Below are positions 33,796 through 43,230 of a stretch of DNA of 64,000 bases, in pieces; position 1 is the stretch's first letter; the number at the start of each line of letters is the position of its first letter. This stretch comes from Hymenobacter sp. YC55 (GTDB lineage: Bacteria > Bacteroidota > Bacteroidia > Cytophagales > Hymenobacteraceae), in the NCBI RefSeq assembly GCF_029433095.1, contig NZ_JARNTX010000001.1:2170001-2234000 (forward strand), in the 5' to 3' direction. The notes under the pieces were generated by a model. That model had not been told where the DNA came from and ran no database searches. It worked only from the letters and a program-made list of their open reading frames with translations. The position numbers and the translations under genes were made by a program.

Positions 33796-34128
33796 CGAAT
33801 TACTGCTTGGTTTTCCTTTTCAGCTTCCAGCATACTACCAATCATGTAATATGCTTCTACGGGCCTTTCAGCGGCATAGAACGGTTGGATTAGCCTGTTC
33901 TACATCCTTTAATAATTCTCTTACGACATTAAATATGCCGTTGAACTAGCCCTCCAAGAACTCGCTTGGCGCGCTTTCAGCTAAACATTAATCTAAATTT
34001 TCTAGAAGTCTTTTTACTAAACAATATTTGAATAAGACAAAAACCTATCTAAATATTGAATTTAACTTATAAACGCTATACATTTTATGAGTAACACATG
34101 AAGATTGTTCAATATTTTCTATATGTTA

Positions 34129-34142
34129 CGCAAACGATTGCG
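34129..34142. promoter_or_regulatory. LacI-type operator-like palindrome (proximal, susC)
   Basis: CGCAAACGATTGCG has arms CGCAA and TTGCG around ACGA, the layout of LacI-family operators. A matching GCAAACGGTTGC occurs upstream of the xylanase gene at 56277-56288. It lies 215 bases upstream of the susC start. Confidence 0.5.
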
Positions 34143-34343
34143 AGAGGCCTTCTTTTTTACACAATCCATTGTGTAATCAGACCTCCATTGGCTTTGTAAC
34201 ACCCTACCCTTTCTTACAATGAGCCCATAACTCATACAGCAAGCTCCTAACTGGTCTGCATGCCCCCACACCCGTCCGGGTTCGGGCTCGGAGTCTGTTC
34301 CGCCCACTGCTTTTGCAGTACTGTCCATTCATCAAATACCCAC

Positions 34344-37300
34344 ATGCGTATGAAAAACAGAGTACAAACTAAGTCAGTACATGGCATCATTCGGGGGTCG
34401 TTGGCGTCAGCTGTCCTGTGCGCTTCCGTCGAGGTAGCCATGGGCGCCACCGACGAGAGCACACCGCGGAGCATAGCTTCGCTGCCTCCCGTCTCGCCAG
34501 CTATCGACCTGAGTACGCCCGACGTTCCAGTCCGCGGCACTGTCACCGACACGAAAGGCGACCCCCTGCCGGGGGTGAACGTGGTGGTCAAGGGCACTAC
34601 CAACGGAACGCAAACCGATGCCCAAGGCAGTTTCAGCATCACCGCGCCCGAAGGGGCTAAGCTGGTTTTCTCGTTTATCGGCTACAAGCCACAGGAAGTG
34701 GCTGCTAGTTCGGCCTCGCGCCTAACCATCCAACTCGCCTCCGACGATAAGGCGCTCGACGAAGTAGTGGTGGTAGGCTACGGCACGCAGTCGCGCGCTA
34801 CGGTAACGGGGGCGGTGAGCAGCGTCAAATCCGAGGAAATTCTGCGCACGCCCGCTGTTGCGGCCACTAGTGCCCTGGTAGGTCGGGTGCCTGGTATTAC
34901 GGCTCGCCAGGCCGATGCTCGGCCCGGCAACGGCTCCACAATTCAGATTCGCAATCTGGGCGACCCACTGTATGTTATTGACGGTGTGGTATCGGACGTA
35001 ACCCAATTCAACAACATAGGCATCAGCGACATCGAGAATATCTCGATCCTGAAGGATGCTTCGGCGGCCATTTATGGTTTGCGGGCGGCCAACGGCGTTG
35101 TGCTGGTAACCACCAAACGAGGCCGAGCCAACCAGAAGCCAACAATCAGCATCTCGGGGTACTATGGCTTGCAGAATTTTACGAAGTATCCGCATCCGGC
35201 TAATGCCTACCAGCATCAGCGGGCCCTCGTCGAATCAGAGCAAAATCTAGCCCAGCAACAACGCCGCGCCCCAAACGCCGTCAACGACCCGGTAACTGGT
35301 ATTCCGTTGACTGCTACTGAGCTTGAAAAATGGCGCCAAGGTACCGAGCCGGGCTACAAAAGCTACGACTACTACAAGATGGTGATGCGGCCCAACGTGC
35401 CGCAGTACTTTGTAAACGGGAGCCTCTCGGGCGGCAGCGACAACGTGACGTACTACCTCTCGGGCACCCACTTAAGCCAAGAGGCGCTCATCAAGGACTA
35501 CCACTTCAAGCGCACCAACTTGCAGGCCAACATCGAAGCGCGAGTAACGCCTAAGCTCAAGATTGGCTCGCAGCTCAGTGCCCGCTACGAAGACCGGTTC
35601 CAGGCCGGCGTACCCGGTCTGGATGACTATTTCAACCCCTTCCTGAGCATTTTTAGCATGTGGCCCACCGAGCGGCCGTATGCCAACGACAACCCCAACT
35701 ACATCAACCAGACGCACAACGTCAACGTCAACCCCGCTACCTACGACACCGATATTACGGGCACTATTCAGGAAGACACGCGGGCGGCCAAAGCCAACCT
35801 GTTTGCCGAGTACAGCTTCGACTTTGGCTTGACGGCACGCGCCACGGGTTCGTACAACTTCACCAACTTCAATTTCGACGGCTTCGAGTACACGTATAAC
35901 GCATACCAGTACAACCCGACTACCGATACGTACTTCACTCAGCCAGGCTGGGGCAACCAAAACCCCTGGCGCGAAACGCGCCGCCGCAATATCATCGACC
36001 GTTTCGGGCAGCTACAGCTTAGCTACAACAAGCAGCTCGGCGACCATGGCATTGCCGCTGTAGCCGCTTACGAGCGGTACGACACCGACAACCGCTACAG
36101 CGTTATCCATACCGTACCGCCTAACAATACCATTCCTATTCAGCTGTTTGCCAGCCAGGACTTCTTGGCCGACGAGCGCAACGAGCGGGCTAGAGCGGGC
36201 TACATTGGCCGGGTAAACTACAACTACAAGCAGAAATACTTGGTTGAATTGCTCGGACGCTACGACGGCTCCTGGCTGTTTGCGCCGGGTCGCCGGTATG
36301 GCTTCTTTCCCGCGGCCACGGTTGGCTGGCGCCTGACCGAAGAGCCTTTCCTCAAGGACCGCGGCACCGACGTGCTGAGTGAGCTGAAGCTGCGTGGCAG
36401 CTACGGGCGCACCGGCGCCGACGACTTAGATGACCCCGACAACAACAACTACGTAGTTCCTCCTTACAGCTACGTACCGGGCTACAACTTCCCGGCGGGC
36501 AGCGCCATCTTCAATGGCAACTACACCTTTGGCGTACAGCCCCGTGGGTTGCCCATCACTACCCTCTCGTGGGTAACCAACATCACCTCGAACATCGGGG
36601 TGGATGTTGGCTTCCTGAATGGCAAGCTAACAGGCCAGTTCGACCTGTTTGAGCGGCGCCGCAAAGGGTTGCCGGCCGCGCAGTACGACATTTTGCTACC
36701 AAGCGAAGTAGGCTACTCGCTGCCACTAGCCAACCTCAACTCGGAGGCCACGCGCGGCGTGGAAGGGGCGCTAACCTACGCCAGCCAAGCCGGTGATTTC
36801 ACTTACTCGGTGGGCGTAAACGCCACCCTATCTCGGCGCCGCGACCTGCAGCAGTACAAGCCGCGCTTTGGCAACTCCATCAACGAGTACCGCAACTCCT
36901 TTATCGACAGATGGGGCAGCATCGGCTGGGGCTACGAAGTAGTAGGGCAATTTCAGTCGGAGCAGGAAATTGCGGACTACACCGTTAATAATGACGGCCA
37001 GGGCAACCGCACGCAACTACCGGGCGACTTCATCTACAAGGATGTCAACAACGACGGTCTGATCACCGACCTGGATGAGCGGCCGATTGGCTACGTGGAG
37101 GGGGCGCCACCCTTGATCAACTACGCGCTGAACACCTCGTTCGGCTACAAAGGCTTCACGCTGAGCTTTGACATTGTGGGGGCCGGCATGCAAACTTTCC
37201 GCCGCGAGGTGGAGCTGCGCATTCCGTTCCAGAACAATGGCACCTCGCCCAACTACATTTTCGAGGACCGCTGGCATCACGAAGACCCCTACAACGCAGA

Positions 37301-37619
37301 CAGCCCCTGGATACCGGGCAAGTACCCCGCCATTCGCCGCGACAATGCGGGTCACTCCAACTACAATCGTCGCAATGATTTCTGGGTTACCAACGTCCGT
37401 TACCTCCGCCTGCGCAACCTGGAGGTCGGCTACAACCTGCCCAAACCTTTCCTGAGCAAAGTCGGCATTTCGGCCTGTCGGGTGTACGTGAACGGAACCA
37501 ACCTGTACCTGCTCACCAACATCAAAGACCTCGACATCGACCCCGAAATCTCTTCCAACGGCGGCTTGGTGTACCCACCCCAGCGCCTGTTCAACGCCGG
37601 TTTCGCGCTCAGCTTCTAA
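34344..37619 (+). CDS. SusC/RagA family TonB-dependent outer-membrane transporter
   Basis: The protein has 1091 residues from the ATG at 34344 (MRMKNRV; M3 at 34350 is possible). After a signal region comes a carboxypeptidase-regulatory-like beta domain (about 60-135, VRGTVTDTKGDPLPGVNVVVKG), the TonB-box region LDEVVVVGYGTQ, a plug domain (about 170-290) and a 22-strand barrel ending in the aromatic NAGFALSF. It imports oligosaccharides or similar nutrients with the SusD lipoprotein that follows after 12 bases. No glycoside hydrolase is in the operon, so the substrate is open; shared operator-like motifs hint at a link with the xylan genes at 56-63 kb. Confidence 0.96.
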   Translation: MRMKNRVQTKSVHGIIRGSLASAVLCASVEVAMGATDESTPRSIASLPPVSPAIDLSTPDVPVRGTVTDTKGDPLPGVNVVVKGTTNGTQTDAQGSFSITAPEGAKLVFSFIGYKPQEVAASSASRLTIQLASDDKALDEVVVVGYGTQSRATVTGAVSSVKSEEILRTPAVAATSALVGRVPGITARQADARPGNGSTIQIRNLGDPLYVIDGVVSDVTQFNNIGISDIENISILKDASAAIYGLRAANGVVLVTTKRGRANQKPTISISGYYGLQNFTKYPHPANAYQHQRALVESEQNLAQQQRRAPNAVNDPVTGIPLTATELEKWRQGTEPGYKSYDYYKMVMRPNVPQYFVNGSLSGGSDNVTYYLSGTHLSQEALIKDYHFKRTNLQANIEARVTPKLKIGSQLSARYEDRFQAGVPGLDDYFNPFLSIFSMWPTERPYANDNPNYINQTHNVNVNPATYDTDITGTIQEDTRAAKANLFAEYSFDFGLTARATGSYNFTNFNFDGFEYTYNAYQYNPTTDTYFTQPGWGNQNPWRETRRRNIIDRFGQLQLSYNKQLGDHGIAAVAAYERYDTDNRYSVIHTVPPNNTIPIQLFASQDFLADERNERARAGYIGRVNYNYKQKYLVELLGRYDGSWLFAPGRRYGFFPAATVGWRLTEEPFLKDRGTDVLSELKLRGSYGRTGADDLDDPDNNNYVVPPYSYVPGYNFPAGSAIFNGNYTFGVQPRGLPITTLSWVTNITSNIGVDVGFLNGKLTGQFDLFERRRKGLPAAQYDILLPSEVGYSLPLANLNSEATRGVEGALTYASQAGDFTYSVGVNATLSRRRDLQQYKPRFGNSINEYRNSFIDRWGSIGWGYEVVGQFQSEQEIADYTVNNDGQGNRTQLPGDFIYKDVNNDGLITDLDERPIGYVEGAPPLINYALNTSFGYKGFTLSFDIVGAGMQTFRREVELRIPFQNNGTSPNYIFEDRWHHEDPYNADSPWIPGKYPAIRRDNAGHSNYNRRNDFWVTNVRYLRLRNLEVGYNLPKPFLSKVGISACRVYVNGTNLYLLTNIKDLDIDPEISSNGGLVYPPQRLFNAGFALSF

Positions 37620-37631
37620 TCCTGCCTCCCT

Positions 37632-39506
37632 ATGAAGTTCTCTTATAAAACCTTTGCCCTAAGCCTAGGGCTTGTACTGGGCTTGTCGGCTTGCGAGAAA
37701 GATTTCCTGGACCGCCAATCGCCCAGTATTGTTCTGGAAGACCAGATCTGGAACGACCCGAACCTGATTAGCAGTTTGCTGGCCAACTACTACGACCGTC
37801 TGCCGGTCCACACGCAGATTGACGCCGGCTGGGAACAGTATGCCGCCTATGATGAGGCCCTGTGGTCGGGCAACGGCAACGGTCCGAATGACTTGTTCAC
37901 GTTCGGTACCAACCGGTGGACCTATTGGGATTATGGCCTAATCAGAGACGTCAACTTGGCGCTCGATAATATCGACAAATTCAGCACGGCGCTGTCGGAT
38001 GAGCAGAAAACGCAGTTCAAATCGGAATTGCGCTTCCTACGGGCCTACGTGTACTTCGAAATGGTAAAGCGGGTGGGTGGCGTGCCTATCGTCACCAGCC
38101 AGCTTATCTACGACTTCAGCGGCGATGCTTCTCCCCTGCAAAGCCCACGCAATAAAGAGTCGGAAGTATACGACTTCATTGCCAGTGAACTAGACGAGAT
38201 AAAAGGCACGCTCGGCAATGCTGGCAGCAATACCCGCGCCAACCGCTACACGGCCATGGCGCTCAAGAGCCGCGCCATGCTCTACGCAGGCTCTATTGCC
38301 AAATACAATGCCTTGTCGGGCCTCAACATTCAGACCGCGGGCGGCGAAGTTGGCATTCCGGCATCGCGCGCCGCGGAGTATTACCAGAAGTCGCTGGATG
38401 CTTCCAAAGAGGTTATTGCCGGTCCGTATGCCTTGTACCGGACCAACCCCAACTTAGGAGAAAACTTCTATGATGCGATTACCAAAAAGTCGCCCAACTC
38501 GGAAGTTATTCTAGCGAAAGACTTCCTTACGGCCAAGAACCGGCGTCACGGCTTCACGTACGACAACATCCCGCGTGGTATCCGCGAAGACAACCTTTCG
38601 TCGTCTATTATCACGCCGATCTTGAACTTGGTGGAAGCGTACGAATACCTGGACGGCACACCGGGCGAAATAGCAACCCGCAACGCAGCCAATACCGACT
38701 ACATCTACTACGACAACCTGAGCGCTCCGTTTGCTAATAAGGATGTTCGCCTGTACGGCACGGTCATTTATCCGGGTACTACGTTCCGCGGCCAGGAAGT
38801 GCAGATTCAGGCGGGCGTTAAAGTCTGGAACGCAGCCAATAACTCCTACCAAACCGTTGAAGGCGGCCTGTCGAGCGTGTACGGCGGCTCTACCTTCCCC
38901 GCCGGCGACAACAAGCTGCTCACGGGTAGCTCGGGCCCGCAGGCCACGCAAGTGGAAGTTTCCAACACGGGCTTCTACCTCCGCAAGTACATTGACCCGG
39001 TGCCAAAGACCAGTACCCGCGGTATTCTGAGCGACGTATGGTGGGTGCGTTTCCGCTTGGGCGAAGTGCTCCTGAATGCCGCCGAAGCTGCCTTCGAGCT
39101 CGGCCAGACGAACGATGCGCTTACCTACGTGAACCGCGTGCGGGAGCGGGCCGGCTTCCCGGCTAACAGCCTCACCGCAAGCACGCTGACGCTGGCTCGC
39201 CTCCAGAACGAGCGCCGAGTGGAGCTAGCCTTCGAAGACCACCGGGTGTGGGACCTGAAACGGTGGCGCATCGCGCACCAGGTGTGGAACGGCAATGCCA
39301 ACAACTACAGCGCCGTAGCCTACGTGCTGTTTCCTTACCGCGTTGTGCGCCCCGGTAGCCCGCTCGATGGCAAGTACGTGTACGACCGCAAAGTTGCCCC
39401 CCGTTTCCGCACGCCGCGCAACTTCCAGGTGCTCAACTACTACTCCTTCATCGACCAGAACGTCATCAACAACAACCCCAAGATTGTTCGCAATCCTTTC
39501 CAATAA
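37632..39506 (+). CDS. SusD/RagB family nutrient-binding lipoprotein
   Basis: The 624-residue surface lipoprotein has a lipobox (GLVLGLSAC, Cys at about residue 21) followed by EKDFLDRQSPS, as usual for SusD. The TPR-like helical core includes LRFLRAYVYFEMVKRVGGVPIV and the C-terminal ERRVELAFEDHRVWDLKRWR of the RagB fold. It captures the ligand for the SusC channel encoded immediately upstream. A DUF3823 lipoprotein follows after nine bases. Confidence 0.96.
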   Translation: MKFSYKTFALSLGLVLGLSACEKDFLDRQSPSIVLEDQIWNDPNLISSLLANYYDRLPVHTQIDAGWEQYAAYDEALWSGNGNGPNDLFTFGTNRWTYWDYGLIRDVNLALDNIDKFSTALSDEQKTQFKSELRFLRAYVYFEMVKRVGGVPIVTSQLIYDFSGDASPLQSPRNKESEVYDFIASELDEIKGTLGNAGSNTRANRYTAMALKSRAMLYAGSIAKYNALSGLNIQTAGGEVGIPASRAAEYYQKSLDASKEVIAGPYALYRTNPNLGENFYDAITKKSPNSEVILAKDFLTAKNRRHGFTYDNIPRGIREDNLSSSIITPILNLVEAYEYLDGTPGEIATRNAANTDYIYYDNLSAPFANKDVRLYGTVIYPGTTFRGQEVQIQAGVKVWNAANNSYQTVEGGLSSVYGGSTFPAGDNKLLTGSSGPQATQVEVSNTGFYLRKYIDPVPKTSTRGILSDVWWVRFRLGEVLLNAAEAAFELGQTNDALTYVNRVRERAGFPANSLTASTLTLARLQNERRVELAFEDHRVWDLKRWRIAHQVWNGNANNYSAVAYVLFPYRVVRPGSPLDGKYVYDRKVAPRFRTPRNFQVLNYYSFIDQNVINNNPKIVRNPFQ

Positions 39507-39515
39507 GGTCTCCTC

Positions 39516-40184
39516 ATGAAAGCATTATTCAACCTTTTGCTGGTCGGCGCCTTCTTGTTGACCGGTTGTGAACTCGACAATGTGGACCCACCTAGCTCGA
39601 CCCTGAGCGGACGCGTGGTTTATCAGGACCAGCCGGTGGGCGTGCGCAGCAACGGCGTACAGTTGGAGCTGTGGCAGCGGGGGTATCAGCTCTTCACCAA
39701 GATTCCGGTGTACGTAGGCCAGGACGGCACTTTTTCAGCTACCCTGTTCGACGGCAACTACAAGCTGGTGCGCCTGCGCGACAGTGGCCCCTGGGTGAAC
39801 AGCACCGACAGCATCGACGTGCAAGTAAAGGGCAATACAATAGTTGATGTGCCGGTGCAGCCCTACTTTGTGGTGCGCAATGCCAGCTTCACTAAGTCGG
39901 GAAGTGTTGTCAACGCCACGTGTCAGGTAAGCCAGGCCATAGCCGGCCGCAACATTGAATCGGTGACGCTTTTTCTGAACTCCACACAGTTTGTCGATAC
40001 CAACAACAACCTGATTGGTCAGTCAGTTAAGAACGGCACGGCCCTGGCCAACCTCTCGCAGCCGCTTGCTTTCTCGTTCACCTTGCCCTCCACGGTGCGC
40101 AACTTTTGCTACGCCCGCATCGGGGTTAAGACCCAGGGAGTAGTGGAGCTGTTTTACTCGCCGGTGCAGAAAATAGAGCTGTAA
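39516..40184 (+). CDS. DUF3823 lipoprotein of the Sus operon
   Basis: The 222-residue lipoprotein (lipobox FLLTGC) has two beta-sandwich domains. The first (STLSGRVVYQDQPVGVRSNGVQLELWQRG, DGTFSATLFDGNYKLVRLR) is the DUF3823 carboxypeptidase-regulatory-like domain, and the second has an Ig-like pattern. Such proteins accompany SusC/SusD pairs and probably bind glycan at the surface. It ends the operon before a long hairpin. Confidence 0.88.
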   Translation: MKALFNLLLVGAFLLTGCELDNVDPPSSTLSGRVVYQDQPVGVRSNGVQLELWQRGYQLFTKIPVYVGQDGTFSATLFDGNYKLVRLRDSGPWVNSTDSIDVQVKGNTIVDVPVQPYFVVRNASFTKSGSVVNATCQVSQAIAGRNIESVTLFLNSTQFVDTNNNLIGQSVKNGTALANLSQPLAFSFTLPSTVRNFCYARIGVKTQGVVELFYSPVQKIEL

Positions 40185-40208
40185 CGCGCGTCAACAGCTG
40201 CTTTAACT

Positions 40209-40282
40209 AAAACCGCTTCTCTACATAAACGAAGCCTGCTCTATCTCCTATAGGCAGGCTTCGTTTGTAAAGAAGCGGTTTT
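40209..40282. terminator. Long nested hairpin terminator
   Basis: Outer arms AAAACCGCTTCT (40209-40220) and AGAAGCGGTTTT (40271-40282) enclose an inner stem (ACGAAGCCTGC with GCAGGCTTCGT). It lies between the convergent Sus operon and SDR gene. Confidence 0.88.
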
Positions 40283-40299
40283 AGCTTTTGGGAATGGTG

Positions 40300-41040
40300 C
40301 TAGTCTTGAGCCGTTGGGCGGATAATTATTTCGCCTACGTCTACGTCGGCGGGCTGTTCGAGTGCGAAGGCAATAGACCGGGCAATAGCTGCTGCCGAAA
40401 TACCGATTTTGTCGCGCGCACTGAGTATCTGGGCCTTCACCTCCAGGTTGGTCATGGATTCTGCGAAATCCGTGTGCACAAAGCCCGGCGTAATCAGGGT
40501 TACGCGCAGCTTGTCGCCGGCTTCTTGGCGCAAGCCCTCCACTACGGCCCGCACCGCGAACTTGGTACCGGCGTACACGGCCATCGTGGGTACAACGCGT
40601 AGGCCGGCCGTAGACGCCACCGCCACAAAATGCCCGAATTCTTGCTGGCGAAATACGGGCAGCGCGGCCGCAATGCCATACAGCACCCCTTTGAGGTTAA
40701 CGTCAACCATCTGCTCCCAATCCTCTACGCGCAGCTCGTCGAGCAAGGAAATCGGCCCAATGCCCGCATTATTGATTAGTACATCCAGCCGGCCGAACCG
40801 CTCCTTGGCTAGCTGCACCAGGTTGGCCACATCGGCGCGGCGCGTAACGTCGGTACTGATATAGGCAACCTCCCCGCCCGTGGCCGCAATGCGGTCGGCC
40901 AGCGCCGCCAGGCGGTCGAGGCGGCGCGCGCCCAGAACCACCTTGGCTCCGCGCTCGGCAAGTAGCAGCGCCGTTGCCTCGCCAATGCCGCTGCTCGCGC
41001 CCGTGATGGCCACAACCTTATTTTTCAATCCGTTTTCCAT
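40300..41040 (-). CDS. Classical short-chain dehydrogenase/reductase
   Basis: The 246-residue protein starts MENGLKNKVVAITGASSGIGEA (TGxxxGIG), has NNAG (VLINNAGIG), the catalytic Ser region VAVASTAGL and YxxxK (AVYAGTKFA). The following FVHTDFAESM matches oxidoreductases of the SDR classical cP2 group, whose GARRLDR after strand two fits NADP use. The ATG at 41040 is chosen because an upstream extension has no SDR character. It lies 76 bases downstream of an AraC gene on the same strand, which probably controls it. Confidence 0.93.
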   Translation of the reverse strand: MENGLKNKVVAITGASSGIGEATALLLAERGAKVVLGARRLDRLAALADRIAATGGEVAYISTDVTRRADVANLVQLAKERFGRLDVLINNAGIGPISLLDELRVEDWEQMVDVNLKGVLYGIAAALPVFRQQEFGHFVAVASTAGLRVVPTMAVYAGTKFAVRAVVEGLRQEAGDKLRVTLITPGFVHTDFAESMTNLEVKAQILSARDKIGISAAAIARSIAFALEQPADVDVGEIIIRPTAQD

Positions 41041-41116
41041 CGTGTTAGCGTTTACTGGTGATAACACAAAGGTCGCGGCAGCAGGTCGGCCAAAAGTATG
41101 CCGATCAATCCATAAC

Positions 41117-42040
41117 TTATGAAAGCACCAGCAGTTGCCGCCGGTACTGCTGTGGGGGCTGGGTGGTGTGTTTTTTAAAGAAAGCGTTGAAATTGGAAGC
41201 ATGCCCGAAGCCCAGGCAATACCCTATTTCGGCGATGCTCCAGTTGCTATGTTGTAGCAGCGCTTTGGCTTCGTCAATCAACTTCTCGGTGATATGCTCG
41301 GTCGTGGTTTTGCCCGTTGTTTCCCTTAAGGCCTTGTTTAAGTGATTGGTGTGCACGGCTAACTGCTCGGCAAACTCGTTTGCATTTTTGAGGGCCAGGG
41401 GCTGCTGCGGCGAGGCTACGGGAAATTGCCTATCCAGCAGATCCAAAAACAGCGAACAGAGCCGGGCCGCGGAAGTAACCGGCGGGTAGACGGGGGCAGA
41501 AGGCGCTAGTTTAAGCGCCTCATGAATAAGGAGCTGCACATAATTGCGAAGCACGTCATACTTGTTGGCGTACGAGGTCTGCATCTCCTTCATCAGTTGT
41601 TCGAAGAAAACTTTTAGCTGCTGCACCGACTCTGGTGGTGGAAACAGCACGGGCGTACCCCCTACGCGAAACAACGGCGAGTGGGCTATGCTTGCGGTTT
41701 TGAGCTGCTGCGTAACGAAATCCTCTGTGAACAAGCACGCAAAGCCGGTTTCTTGGCCCGAGGTTCGCTCCCAGGAATACGGTATCAGTGGATTAACAAA
41801 CACTAAAGCGCACTGCTCCACCGCTACTTGGCGGTCGGCGTAAGACAGAATGCCTTGCGCGTTGCACAGCAGCTTTATCTTAAAGAAATCCCGCCGTACG
41901 TGCGGAAACGCAACGGGTGTGGCTACGTCCTCAATCCGATAAACAGTAAACTGATTGGTATGCGGCCGCCCCCTTTCGTAGCGCTGGTAATATTCCGCAA
42001 GGCTTTCGTTTGCTAGCATAGCACAAGATATGAAAATCAA
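41117..42040 (-). CDS. AraC family transcriptional regulator
   Basis: The 307-residue protein has an N-terminal cupin-like sensing domain and a C-terminal AraC HTH (about 205-305: ANEFAEQLAVHTNHLNKALRETTGKTTTEHI, then WSIAEIGYCLGFGHASNFNAFFKKHTTQPPQQYRR). M8 (42019, MLANESLAEYYQ) may be the real start. It heads a leftward pair with the SDR gene, a common arrangement in Bacteroidetes. Confidence 0.92.
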   Translation of the reverse strand: MIFISCAMLANESLAEYYQRYERGRPHTNQFTVYRIEDVATPVAFPHVRRDFFKIKLLCNAQGILSYADRQVAVEQCALVFVNPLIPYSWERTSGQETGFACLFTEDFVTQQLKTASIAHSPLFRVGGTPVLFPPPESVQQLKVFFEQLMKEMQTSYANKYDVLRNYVQLLIHEALKLAPSAPVYPPVTSAARLCSLFLDLLDRQFPVASPQQPLALKNANEFAEQLAVHTNHLNKALRETTGKTTTEHITEKLIDEAKALLQHSNWSIAEIGYCLGFGHASNFNAFFKKHTTQPPQQYRRQLLVLS

Positions 42041-42198
42041 ATAACGCCTTGTTGCTAAGCCTATGGAAATGGAAGCCGCTCAGGAGGCACAGCCTTGGCG
42101 CGCAGGATAACTATTGCGGCGCTGATTGCGCACGAAAAGGGTTGTCAAAAATCCATACTGCATATGACTACCGTTTATGCTTGTGCGAAATCACAATC

Positions 42199-42528
42199 AT
42201 GGCGCTTCTGTTAATCGCACGTTTACGGCGAAACCTTGAGCATCTGCAAACTATGCGCTTCGACTCGCCATCCGTGTCGGGCAAATTTCACCTTGCCGAT
42301 ATTTTAGTGGCCACGTTAGAAGATTTGCACAGCCTCTACCCCGACCACATACCCGATGGCTACCGGTATAGCTTCTTGCAGCATCTCGCCGTGCTAGACT
42401 TGCAGCAACAATCACTGCTGGACTATCCGCGCCACTTGAAAGTGCCCGCCAATTGGGAGTTTTTACACAGCGCCCTCATCGCAGCCATCAACTTTGCCGT
42501 TACCTACACCGTACCACCGCTTCTTTAG
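42199..42528 (+). CDS. Hypothetical protein, 109 residues
   Basis: From the ATG at 42199 the frame encodes a helix-rich protein (ALLLIARLRRNLEHLQTMRF, LADILVATLEDLHSLY) with no recognised motif. The upstream part of the open frame (42049-42198) is Cys-rich and unlike a protein start. I do not recognise a family. Confidence 0.5.
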   Translation: MALLLIARLRRNLEHLQTMRFDSPSVSGKFHLADILVATLEDLHSLYPDHIPDGYRYSFLQHLAVLDLQQQSLLDYPRHLKVPANWEFLHSALIAAINFAVTYTVPPLL

Positions 42529-42609
42529 TTAATTGCCGGGCTGGTTGCCTGAGCAAGTACAAGTTCCTGCAGAGGCTTCCTTCTCCGGCTCTGCTACCCT
42601 CTTCATTCT

Positions 42610-43041
42610 ATGTCCTCTTCTTTACTCAACGGCTTCGGCAAGGTGTATTTGACCATCGAGTACGATGCCGCTAATCATTGGGTCCACAATCAGTGGATCG
42701 GCTCGCAGACGTACGTAGGTATTATTGCCGGCGCGGATGCCTGCCTGCACCACTTAGCGGAGCATGCCTGCCCCTACCTGCTCAACGATAACCGCCAAGT
42801 GATTGGCGGCTGGAGCCACGCCGTGCAGTGGATTGCGTCTGACTGGGCGCCGCGGGCCGCCGCGCAAGGTCTTACCCACTTTGCCCAGGTAGTCAGTCCC
42901 GAGTCGTTGGCTGCTCTTTCTGCCGAGGCCATGCATACCAGTATTGGGGACCGTCTGCAAATACGCATGTTCAGCGACATCGAGGCCGCGCAGGCTTGGC
43001 TGCACAACGTACGCCTCAAAACGGCAAACCCAGCTGCTTAA
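42610..43041 (+). CDS. SpoIIAA-like / STAS-fold protein
   Basis: The 143-residue protein resembles small Bacteroidetes proteins of the SpoIIAA-like fold: an initial beta hairpin (VYLTIEYDAANHWVHNQWIG), then helices and strands alternating to LQIRMFSDIEAAQAWL, the last helix typical of that family. No phospho-acceptor Ser of anti-sigma antagonists is evident. The role is unknown. Confidence 0.65.
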   Translation: MSSSLLNGFGKVYLTIEYDAANHWVHNQWIGSQTYVGIIAGADACLHHLAEHACPYLLNDNRQVIGGWSHAVQWIASDWAPRAAAQGLTHFAQVVSPESLAALSAEAMHTSIGDRLQIRMFSDIEAAQAWLHNVRLKTANPAA

Positions 43042-43230
43042 AGCGCTCGGCCTCGCTCGTAGTACACTTCCAAAACAACGCTTTGGGAAAACCAGCCCCG
43101 CGACTTAGGCAAAAGGTGCTCGTGTGAGTTTGCCACGGCAGCCGCGCCTTGTGCGTTATACCACGCGCTTTTTTACTACCGATGCGCGTGGGCTCTCTGC
43201 GTTTCTGGTTGATTGAACTAAGCGAGAAAA

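Larger units (their letters stand above)
33676..34343 (+). other. AT-rich leader upstream of susC
   Basis: This 668-base region is much more AT-rich than its surroundings and has no credible gene. It holds two LacI-type operator-like palindromes (33786-33795 and 34129-34142) and several TTTG-containing candidate -7 elements, for example AATATTTG near 34018 and TGGCTTTG near 34189. The transcription start cannot be fixed by reading. Confidence 0.6.
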